A stretch of DNA of 5,067 bases from Hyphomicrobiales bacterium (GTDB lineage: Bacteria; Pseudomonadota; Alphaproteobacteria; Rhizobiales; JAKIUO01): NCBI GenBank assembly GCA_027069645.1, contig JALXEI010000103.1:1804-6870 (forward strand), read 5' to 3'. Every line of letters starts with the position of its first letter. Positions within the stretch are counted from its first letter, which is position 1. The notes under the pieces were generated by a model. The model did no database searches. It saw only the letters and a list, made by a program, of their open reading frames with translations, and was not told the DNA's origin. A program made the translations under genes and the position numbers. This document shows, piece after piece, positions 1 through 5,067 of this stretch.

Positions 1-1073
1 CGGCCTATGCCGCCGAATTGCAGGATCTCGCCAAACATTACGCCGGGCGCCCCAGCCCGCTCTATTATGCCGAGCGTTTGAGCGAACATCTTGGCGGGGC
101 AAAAATCTATTTCAAGCGCGATGAACTCAATCATACCGGCTCGCACAAGATCAACAATACGCTGGGGCAAATCCTGCTGGCAAGGCGCATGGGCAAAAAG
201 CGCATTATTGCCGAGACAGGAGCCGGTCAGCACGGAGTGGCGACAGCGACGGTGGCGGCGCGGTTCAATATGGAATGCGTTGTCTATATGGGGGCCACCG
301 ATATTGAACGACAGGCCCCCAATGTGTTCCGCATGAAGCTTCTGGGCGCAAAGGTCATTCCGGTGACAGCGGGTACGGGGACGCTGAAAGACGCCATGAA
401 CGAAGCGCTGCGTGACTGGGTGGCCAATGTCGAAAATACCTTTTATCTCATTGGCACGGCGGCCGGACCACATCCTTACCCCGCTATGGTGCGCGATTTC
501 CAGTCGGTGATCGGCAATGAGGTGCGCGAGCAGATCATGGAGGCCGAGGGACGCCTGCCCGACAGTCTCGTTGCCTGCATTGGCGGCGGCTCCAATGCCA
601 TTGGCCTCTTTCACCCCTTCCTCGATGACAAGGACATCAATATTTACGGCGTTGAAGCGGCGGGCAAAGGCATTGAAACCGGCGAACATGCAGCCTCGCT
701 GAACGGCGGCAGGCCTGGTGTGCTGCATGGCAATCGCACCTATCTGTTGCAGGATGAAGATGGTCAGATTTTTGATGCCTATTCCATTTCGGCGGGTCTG
801 GACTATCCTGGCATCGGGCCGGAGCATTCCTGGCTGAAGGAGCAGGGGCGCGTCAACTATGTCTCGGTGACCGATAACGAAGCGCTCGACGCTTTTCAGC
901 TTTGTACGAGGCTGGAGGGGATCATCCCGGCGCTCGAACCCGCTCACGCGCTCGCCTTTGTCAGCAAGCTGGCCCCGACCCTGCCCAAAGATCATCTGCT
1001 GGTCATGAACATGTGCGGGCGCGGTGACAAGGATGTGTTCGCCGTGGCCGGTTATCTGGGAGTGGAGCTGTGA
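1..1073 (+). CDS. trpB: Tryptophan synthase beta chain, 3' part (5' end outside window)
   Basis: Cytoplasmic PLP enzyme that condenses indole with L-serine to give L-tryptophan, the last step of tryptophan synthesis, as the beta subunit of the alpha2-beta2 complex. The frame is open from the first complete codon at 3, and residues before the first possible start (TTG at 18) still read as TrpB, so the gene is cut by the window edge; by comparison with the enteric enzyme about 38 residues are missing. Visible hallmarks are the PLP lysine in HTGSHKINN (codon 147-149, equivalent to Lys87), the catalytic Glu in AETGAGQHG (Glu109), the phosphate-binding GGGSNAIG loop (from 582), Asp in SAGLDYPG (Asp305) and the C-terminal GRGDKD. 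The residue before GRGDKD is Cys (1014-1016), where enteric enzymes have Ser377. The stop overlaps the next ORF as GTGA. Identification is certain. Confidence 0.98.
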   Translation, partial: AYAAELQDLAKHYAGRPSPLYYAERLSEHLGGAKIYFKRDELNHTGSHKINNTLGQILLARRMGKKRIIAETGAGQHGVATATVAARFNMECVVYMGATDIERQAPNVFRMKLLGAKVIPVTAGTGTLKDAMNEALRDWVANVENTFYLIGTAAGPHPYPAMVRDFQSVIGNEVREQIMEAEGRLPDSLVACIGGGSNAIGLFHPFLDDKDINIYGVEAAGKGIETGEHAASLNGGRPGVLHGNRTYLLQDEDGQIFDAYSISAGLDYPGIGPEHSWLKEQGRVNYVSVTDNEALDAFQLCTRLEGIIPALEPAHALAFVSKLAPTLPKDHLLVMNMCGRGDKDVFAVAGYLGVEL

Positions 1074-1411
1074 GTGATAGACAGGAAATGGTTGAAGTGG
1101 CATTTGGAAAATCCCGGGCTTTCGGGTCGGTTTCCTCCAATGGTGCTATTGTTGACAAGCTGGCGATCCCCTTTTCCCTGACAAACCGGGGACAGGCAGA
1201 ACTGGCCGGCTGCCGACTTGAAATCGCTCTGTTTCATGAAGGAGAACTGATAGCGGTCATGAGAACAGCGCCCTGGGAGTGTCCTCAAAATATCCGTCCG
1301 GGTGAAACCGGCTGGGGCGAGGCCTCAACGGAAATGTCATCTGTCGATGCTGAAAGAATAACGCGGATCAAATATCGCATACTGGAGCAGGAATGGAAGA
1401 AACCCGTATAG
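1070..1411 (+). CDS. Hypothetical 113-residue protein between trpB and trpA
   Basis: I do not recognise this protein. It starts at GTG 1070, overlapping the trpB stop as GTGA, with GGGAG at 1058-1062 as a likely ribosome site; ATG 1088 is an alternative start that would remove six residues. Its end overlaps trpA by 19 bases. The tight overlap on both sides and the absence of another gene in this space argue that it is translated. There is no signal peptide or membrane segment. Hydrophobic stretches alternate with turns (about residues 7-19, 27-38, 47-65 and 98-106), and an NxG turn plus an RPGE motif (76-79) give the look of a small beta-sandwich, similar in style to Ig-like/FxLYD domains; this fold is only an inference. 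Two cysteines (48, 71) are present. It uses three AGA and three ATA codons, more than its neighbours seem to, which hints at weaker expression or a more recent origin. It could be an accessory of tryptophan synthase or an unrelated passenger. Confidence 0.75.
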   Translation: MSDRQEMVEVAFGKSRAFGSVSSNGAIVDKLAIPFSLTNRGQAELAGCRLEIALFHEGELIAVMRTAPWECPQNIRPGETGWGEASTEMSSVDAERITRIKYRILEQEWKKPV

Positions 1412-2226
1412 ACCGGCGCTTTGCGGCATTGAAAGAACAGGGGCGGGCGGCGTTCGTGGCGTTTGTCACGGCGGGTGACCCCGACCTTCAGACCTCGCTG
1501 GAACTGATGAAAAAGCTGCCGGAAGCGGGGGCCGATATTATTGAGCTTGGCATGCCGTTTTCCGATCCGATGGCGGACGGGCCCGCAGTGCAGTACTCCT
1601 CGCAACGGGCTCTGAAAGCGGGGCAGACGATGGCCAAAACCCTGCAAATGGTGCGTGAATTTCGCCAGACGGATGATGATACCCCCATCGTTCTGATGGG
1701 CTATTATAATCCGGTCTATGTTTATCCCGGCGACAAATTTCTTGAGGACGCGAGGGAGGCGGGGGTTGACGGGCTGATCATTGTTGATCTGCCCCCCGAG
1801 ACCGATGACGAACTGTGTATTCCGGCGCGTGAGAAAGGGATAAATTTCATTCGCCTCGCGACGCCGACAACGGATGAAAAACGCCTGCCTTCCGTGCTGC
1901 AAAATGCCAGCGGCTTCCTTTATTATGTCTCCATTGCCGGTGTAACCGGCACCACAGCGCCCGACCCGCGCAAGGTACATGAAGAGGTAGCGCGCATCAA
2001 ACGAAGTACCGGTCTGCCGGTTGCTGTCGGTTTCGGCGTCAGGACGCGCCAGCAGGTCCGCGAACTTGCCGCCGGTTGCGACGGCATCGTTGTGGGATCG
2101 GCGATTGTCGGAGCCATTGCAGATACGCTTGATGACAGCGGTGCGGCGCAGGAAGATACAATCGAGCGGCCTCTGGCGCTTGTCAGGGAACTCTCGCAAG
2201 GATTGCGTGAGCCGGCATCGTCCTGA
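1393..2226 (+). CDS. trpA: Tryptophan synthase alpha chain
   Basis: Cleaves indole-3-glycerol phosphate to indole and glyceraldehyde 3-phosphate; indole is channelled to the TrpB active site. The 277-residue length is normal for this TIM-barrel family. The general acid/base residues are Glu51 in IIELGMPFSDP and Asp62 in MADGP, corresponding to Glu49 and Asp60 of the enteric enzyme. Tyr177 and the mobile loop 6 sequence AGVTG (182-186, Thr185 equivalent to Thr183) follow, and the phosphate-binding loops are GFGV (213-216) and GSAIV (235-239). The ATG at 1393 has GGAG at 1384-1387, five bases upstream, and lies inside the end of the preceding ORF, so translation is probably coupled. A terminator-like hairpin follows directly after the stop. 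All catalytic residues are intact. Confidence 0.98.
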   Translation: MEETRIDRRFAALKEQGRAAFVAFVTAGDPDLQTSLELMKKLPEAGADIIELGMPFSDPMADGPAVQYSSQRALKAGQTMAKTLQMVREFRQTDDDTPIVLMGYYNPVYVYPGDKFLEDAREAGVDGLIIVDLPPETDDELCIPAREKGINFIRLATPTTDEKRLPSVLQNASGFLYYVSIAGVTGTTAPDPRKVHEEVARIKRSTGLPVAVGFGVRTRQQVRELAAGCDGIVVGSAIVGAIADTLDDSGAAQEDTIERPLALVRELSQGLREPASS

Positions 2227-2253
2227 AAAAGGGCCGGGAACGGCTTGTTGTTA
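2226..2253 (+). terminator. Candidate Rho-independent terminator after trpA
   Basis: A short GC stem GCCG/CGGC (2233-2236 with 2241-2244) closes a GGAA tetraloop of the stable GNRA type, extended by two G-T pairs. It is preceded by five A residues and followed by a T-rich tract, TTGTTGTTA. It starts just after the trpA stop, where the trp operon would be expected to end. The stem is short, so termination may be partial and some read-through into accD is possible. Confidence 0.5.
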
Positions 2254-2276
2254 ATGAAAGAAAAAATAAATATATA
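2248..2276 (+). promoter_or_regulatory. Candidate sigma70-type promoter for accD-folC
   Basis: TTGTTA (2248-2253, four of six matches to TTGACA) is separated by 17 bases from TATATA (2271-2276, four of six matches to TATAAT); TATATT at 2273-2278 is a closer -10 match but with 19-base spacing. The region 2251-2330 has only 19 G/C in 80 bases, a sharp drop from the flanking genes and typical of a promoter. The -35 box overlaps the T-tract of the terminator candidate. Transcription would begin around 2283, leaving a leader of about 65 bases before accD. AT-rich DNA produces such matches easily, so this is tentative. Confidence 0.35.
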
Positions 2277-2352
2277 TTGTTATTCAGTGAGATATGGTAA
2301 ATCTGAAGATTGTGCAGATGAAATTCTAGTCAACGGGATCGCAAAGCAGTGA
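2254..2352 (+). CDS. Possible 32-residue upstream ORF abutting accD
   Basis: An ATG at 2254 opens a 32-codon frame that starts MKEKINIYCY, ends VNGIAKQ, and stops at TGA 2350-2352, overlapping the accD GTG as GTGA. That geometry would allow coupled translation or reinitiation at accD. It crosses a 24% GC region where stops should be frequent, so staying open is mildly unlikely by chance. Against it: no good ribosome site precedes the ATG, and the candidate promoter would start transcripts inside it, so it would be read only on transcripts coming through from trpA. I recognise no family. It may be a chance frame. Confidence 0.25.
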   Translation: MKEKINIYCYSVRYGKSEDCADEILVNGIAKQ

Positions 2353-3419
2353 ACTGGATCAATAATGTCGTTCGCCCCAAACTTCAGGGCATCTGGAAGA
2401 AAAAGGAAGTTCCCGACGATTTGTGGGTCAAGTGCCCGGACAGTGGTCAGTTGATCTTTCACAAGGATCTGGAAGACAATCTTTATGTTGTTCCGGGCAG
2501 CGACTATCATATGCGCATGCGGGCGACGGACCGGCTCAACATGATTTTTGACCGGCAGGAATACACCATTGTCGAAGCCATAAAGGGGGTTGTCGATCCG
2601 CTCGGTTTCAGGGATCAGAAAAAATACAGCGACCGTTTGAAAGATGCGCGCAGCAAAACCGATATGGAAGATGCCGTTGTGGTGGCAGAGGGCAGGCTGA
2701 ACAAGCTGGCTGTGGTTGTCGCCGTGCAGGATTTCGCCTTTATGGGCGGCTCGCTGGGGACAGACGCCGGAGGGGCCATCGTTGCGGGCATGACGAGAGC
2801 GCTTAAGAAAAAAAGTCCTTTTGTGATATTTGTCGCCTCCGGGGGGGCGCGTATGCAGGAAGGTATTTTCTCGCTGATGCAAATGCCGCGTACGACGGTT
2901 GCCGTGCAGCGTTTGCGCGATGCCGGGCTGCCCTATATTGTTGTGCTGACCGATCCGACAATGGGGGGCGTCACGGCCAGCTATGCCATGCTGGGCGATG
3001 TTCATATTGCCGAACCCGGGGCGCTGATCGGTTTTGCCGGGCCGCGGGTCATCGAGCAAACCATTCGGGAGCAGTTGCCCGGCGGTTTCCAGCGTTCGGA
3101 ATATTTGCTTGATCATGGCATGGTGGATATGGTGGTTCACCGACATGAAATGCGCGTCACCCTCGCGCGCCTTTGTGCCCTGCTCATGAAGCAGCCGGTT
3201 CAGGAAGAACCCGAGACAAAAACAGACCTCGTTCCGGACACGGTTGACAGTGATGTTGTCGAAATTATCCGCGAGCCCGGGGGAAAGATGGAGGATACAG
3301 CTCGGGCCAAAAGCAATAAAACGACTTCCGGCATCGGTAAAAAGAAAACGGCTCCCAAACGAACGACAAAACCGCGCGCAAAAAAAACAAACACAAAAAC
3401 CGCTGCGAAAGAAAGCTGA
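2349..3419 (+). CDS. accD: Acetyl-CoA carboxylase carboxyltransferase subunit beta
   Basis: With AccA, AccD forms the carboxyltransferase that moves CO2 from carboxybiotin on AccB to acetyl-CoA, giving malonyl-CoA for fatty acid synthesis. The GTG start at 2349 is the only reasonable one: an in-frame stop lies at 2319, no ATG intervenes, and the NWI beginning fits the family; GGGA at 2335-2338 is a weak ribosome site. The crotonase-like core shows FMGGSLG (131-137), the ASGGARMQEG motif (163-172), TMGGVTASYAMLGD (204-217) and AEPGALIGFAGPR (221-233). The N-terminal zinc finger is degenerate: of the four cysteine positions known in E. coli only Cys29 remains, the others being Ser32, Val48 and Ser51. 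The protein is 356 residues against about 300 for E. coli. The excess is an acidic linker (about 284-310) and a Lys/Thr/Ala-rich basic tail (319-356). folC follows downstream. Confidence 0.97.
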   Translation: MNWINNVVRPKLQGIWKKKEVPDDLWVKCPDSGQLIFHKDLEDNLYVVPGSDYHMRMRATDRLNMIFDRQEYTIVEAIKGVVDPLGFRDQKKYSDRLKDARSKTDMEDAVVVAEGRLNKLAVVVAVQDFAFMGGSLGTDAGGAIVAGMTRALKKKSPFVIFVASGGARMQEGIFSLMQMPRTTVAVQRLRDAGLPYIVVLTDPTMGGVTASYAMLGDVHIAEPGALIGFAGPRVIEQTIREQLPGGFQRSEYLLDHGMVDMVVHRHEMRVTLARLCALLMKQPVQEEPETKTDLVPDTVDSDVVEIIREPGGKMEDTARAKSNKTTSGIGKKKTAPKRTTKPRAKKTNTKTAAKES

Positions 3420-3433
3420 ACGGGAAGAACGGT

Positions 3434-3517
3434 ATGAATTGTTCCATGCCTCGGGAGGAGGATGTCGCGGGGATTTTCAGGGTTGCGGATCAGAACAGGG
3501 ATGATGAGCGCGCATGA
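3434..3517 (+). CDS. Possible 27-residue ORF between accD and folC
   Basis: An ATG at 3434, preceded at good spacing by GGGAAG (3422-3427), opens a 27-codon frame that starts MNCSMPREED and ends NRDDERA. Its TGA at 3515-3517 overlaps the folC ATG as ATGA. folC itself has only a distant AGGGA (3497-3501, 12 bases away), so a ribosome finishing this small ORF could supply its initiation. The peptide is hydrophilic, with no membrane segment or recognised motif. It may be a coupling device rather than a functional peptide, or a chance frame. Confidence 0.35.
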   Translation: MNCSMPREEDVAGIFRVADQNRDDERA

Positions 3518-4836
3518 CCTCTTCCAAACAGGTTCTGGCCCGTTTGCGCGAACTGCATCCAAGCCTCATTGATCTGTCTCTGGGTCGCACCAAACGTTTG
3601 CTGGAAAAACTCGGCCGACCGCAGGACCGTCTGCCACCTGTTATTCACATCGCCGGGACCAACGGCAAGGGCTCGACGCTGGCCTATCTCAATGCTTTGA
3701 TAGAAGCGAGTGGCAAAAGCTGCCACAGTTTCATTTCACCCCATCTCGTCTCCTTTCACGAGCGTATCCGTCTGGCGCGCAGGGGCGGCGCGGCGAATAT
3801 ATCCGAAGCGGCGCTGGTCGATGTTCTGGAGCGGGTTGAAGCGGCAAATGGCGGCGACCCCATAACCTTTTTCGAAATTACAATGGTGGCCGCCTTTCTT
3901 GCCTTTAGCGAGAACGAGGCGGATTTTCTCGTGCTTGAAACCGGGCTTGGCGGACGCTTTGATGCCACCAATGTGGTGGATCAGCCGGTCATGACCATCA
4001 TCACGCCGGTGAGTATGGATCATATGGATTTTCTGGGTTCGACCCTTGCCGAAATCGCTTTTGAGAAAGCCGGTATCATGAAATCGGGTGTGCCCTGTAT
4101 CTCGGCGGCGCAATCGCCCGAGGTCGTCGAGGTTCTGAAAGAGAGGGCACGGGAACTTGATGTTTTGCTGACCCTGGAGAAAGAGGATTTCAGGGCCTAT
4201 GAACAGCTCGGTCGCCTGATCTATGAAGATGATAACCGCTTGCTGGCCCTGCCTTTGCCCCGGCTGGTCGGATCACATCAGGTGAGCAATGCCGGGGTAT
4301 CTGTGGCCGCGGCGCTGCGACTGCCCGGATTTGAGCCGGTCCAGGAGCAAATGGAAGCGGCCATGCGCAAGGTGCAATGGCCGGCGCGGCTGCAATTGCT
4401 GGATATGGAGCGAATCGACGCGCTTGTCCGCATCAATCCTGATAGTGAAGTCTGGCTGGATGGAGGTCACAACCGTGCTGCGGCCGAGGTGCTGGCTGCC
4501 AGCATGGCCGATCTGGAGGAGCAGTTACCACGACCACTGCATCTGATTATTGGCATGATGCAGCGCAAGAAGGCCGGTGAATTTCTGGAGGTCTTCGAGG
4601 GGCTGTGTGAAATGGTTTTTACCGTGCCGGTGCCTTCGACAAACAATGGCTGGCCTGCCGAGGATCTGGCGAAAATTGCCAAAAGCAAAGGCATGCGGGC
4701 GGTTTTTTGCAACAATGTGACCGTCGCTCTGGAAGCCAGCGGCGAGCGGGCCCGAAATCTGGGGGATGAACCGGTGCGCATTCTGATTTGCGGATCGCTT
4801 TATCTTGCGGGTCATGTTCTTGAGATGATCGAATAG
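3514..4836 (+). CDS. folC: Bifunctional dihydrofolate synthase / folylpolyglutamate synthase
   Basis: ATP-dependent cytoplasmic ligase of the Mur-ligase superfamily that joins L-glutamate to dihydropteroate and then adds further glutamates to tetrahydrofolates. The 440-residue length is close to the family norm. The P-loop is GTNGKGST (48-55), followed by SPHL (75-78) and FHERIRL (81-87). Glu142 in LETGLGGRFDATN, His170 in MDHMDFLG and Lys185 in FEKAGIMK correspond to E. coli Glu146, His173 and the carbamylated Lys188. The C-terminal domain carries WLDGGHN (314-320) and ends with RILICGSLYLAGHVL. The family usually has Pro after HN; here it is Arg321. The start is bounded by an in-frame stop at 3505-3507, making ATG 3514 the first candidate. 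Whether it is strictly bifunctional or only one of the two activities cannot be decided from sequence. Confidence 0.96.
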   Translation: MTSSKQVLARLRELHPSLIDLSLGRTKRLLEKLGRPQDRLPPVIHIAGTNGKGSTLAYLNALIEASGKSCHSFISPHLVSFHERIRLARRGGAANISEAALVDVLERVEAANGGDPITFFEITMVAAFLAFSENEADFLVLETGLGGRFDATNVVDQPVMTIITPVSMDHMDFLGSTLAEIAFEKAGIMKSGVPCISAAQSPEVVEVLKERARELDVLLTLEKEDFRAYEQLGRLIYEDDNRLLALPLPRLVGSHQVSNAGVSVAAALRLPGFEPVQEQMEAAMRKVQWPARLQLLDMERIDALVRINPDSEVWLDGGHNRAAAEVLAASMADLEEQLPRPLHLIIGMMQRKKAGEFLEVFEGLCEMVFTVPVPSTNNGWPAEDLAKIAKSKGMRAVFCNNVTVALEASGERARNLGDEPVRILICGSLYLAGHVLEMIE

Positions 4837-4916
4837 CGAATTCCGGTTGCTCCTGCCTCGGTGGCAAAAGCCGAATCATACCGGATCGCAAAAAGTCTGA
4901 CCGTTGTATTTTGGCC

Positions 4917-4940
4917 GGGTTCGGAAACCATTCCGTTCCC
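4917..4940 (+). other. Imperfect hairpin downstream of folC
   Basis: CGGAA (4922-4926) pairs perfectly with TTCCG (4931-4935) around an ACCA loop. The outer GGG (4917-4919) can pair with CCC (4938-4940) across a TT/TT internal loop. It lies 80 bases after the folC stop. No T-tract follows, so it is not a standard terminator, and its right arm runs into the dispersed repeat. It could still protect the 3' end of the mRNA. This is weak evidence. Confidence 0.25.
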
Positions 4941-4972
4941 CGGACAAGCGACAGCGCCGCGCCGGGGTCCAG
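4939..4972 (+). repeat. Palindromic dispersed-type repeat, copy A
   Basis: A 34-base element that begins CCCGGACAAGCGACAGCGC and ends GGGGTCCAG. It matches copy B (5034-5067, opposite orientation) at 30 of 34 positions, including 19 consecutive bases. It is itself an imperfect hairpin: CCCCGG (4938-4943) pairs with CCGGGG (4962-4967), with an inner GCG/CGC stem. Its form resembles the short GC-rich intergenic palindromes that occur in many copies in alphaproteobacterial genomes; that it is multicopy here is an inference. Confidence 0.65.
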
Positions 4973-5033
4973 AGTCGCAAGTGACAGGATATTGTTTTTG
5001 TTCATTTTCTCAACGCGCTCCGGTTTTGTTGCG

Positions 5034-5067
5034 CTGGATCCCGGATCAGCGCTGTCGCTTGTCCGGG
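5034..5067 (-). repeat. Palindromic dispersed-type repeat, copy B (may continue past window)
   Basis: The inverted partner of copy A. On the + strand it begins CTGGATCCCGGATCA and ends in the exact 19-base reverse complement of the start of copy A (5049-5067). It also folds on itself: CCCGGA (5040-5045) pairs with TCCGGG (5062-5067). Its last base is the window end, so its full extent is unknown. The two copies are separated by a 61-base spacer (4973-5033) with a T-rich stretch and no gene that I can support. Confidence 0.65.

Noticed and set aside
1112..1127. CCCGGGCTTTCGGG hairpin inside the ORF after trpB
   Set aside because: The stem is only four base pairs, has no T-tract, and lies in coding sequence; it would be expected by chance in GC-rich DNA.
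1285..2199. A 304-codon minus-strand frame opposite trpA
   Set aside because: It is fully antisense to a clear trpA gene, rich in Arg and His as expected for a shadow of GC-rich codons, and shows no recognisable motif.
2280..3146. A 288-codon minus-strand frame opposite accD
   Set aside because: It is antisense to the conserved core of accD, with His/Arg/Asn-rich low-sense composition.
3244..3504. An 86-codon plus-strand frame over the accD tail and the accD-folC gap
   Set aside because: Considered as evidence of a frameshift in accD. The accD frame itself stays open through the tail, the alternative frame has no ribosome site, and no AccD sequence is found in it.
4619..5005. A 128-codon minus-strand frame spanning the end of folC and the downstream gap
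   Set aside because: Most of it is antisense to folC, its start has a weak ribosome site, and its N-terminal part is a translation of the palindromic repeat. The protein resembles no family I know.
4837..5067. Possible start of a downstream gene such as a thioredoxin, often found after folC in this gene order
   Set aside because: No frame on the + strand with a start, ribosome site or thioredoxin motif is visible before the window ends.

Overview
The window is an ordinary housekeeping block, all on the + strand, from what is most likely an alphaproteobacterium. It carries the end of a tryptophan synthase operon followed by accD and folC. Three things point to that class: the gene order trpB-trpA-accD-folC, which is common there; a TrpB and an AccD N-terminus with alphaproteobacterial-style wording (TrpB KRDELNHTGSHKINN; AccD starting xNWI and lacking most zinc-finger cysteines); and moderately GC-rich coding DNA. 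I cannot name a genus.

Layout. Positions 1-1073 hold the 3' part of trpB, whose start lies before the window. An unrecognised 113-residue ORF (1070-1411) is wedged between trpB and trpA and overlaps both. trpA (1393-2226) is complete. A short AT-rich gap (2227-2348) follows, with a terminator-like hairpin, a candidate promoter and a possible 32-residue ORF whose stop overlaps the accD start. accD (2349-3419) starts at GTG, has a degenerate zinc finger and ends in a lysine-rich tail. A 94-base gap contains a possible 27-residue ORF whose stop overlaps the folC start. folC (3514-4836) is complete. The last 231 bases have no convincing gene. They contain two inverted copies of a 34-base palindromic repeat, the second running to the window edge.

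How the genes work together. TrpA and TrpB form tryptophan synthase, and the overlapping ORFs suggest coupled translation. AccD is the carboxyltransferase beta subunit of acetyl-CoA carboxylase (first step of fatty acid synthesis), and FolC makes folylpolyglutamates. These last two are neighbours by conserved gene order, not by a shared pathway.

I see no clear undescribed system. The best leads are the extra ORF inside the trpBA pair, the histone-like basic tail on AccD, the two small upstream ORFs abutting accD and folC, and the inverted repeat pair after folC.
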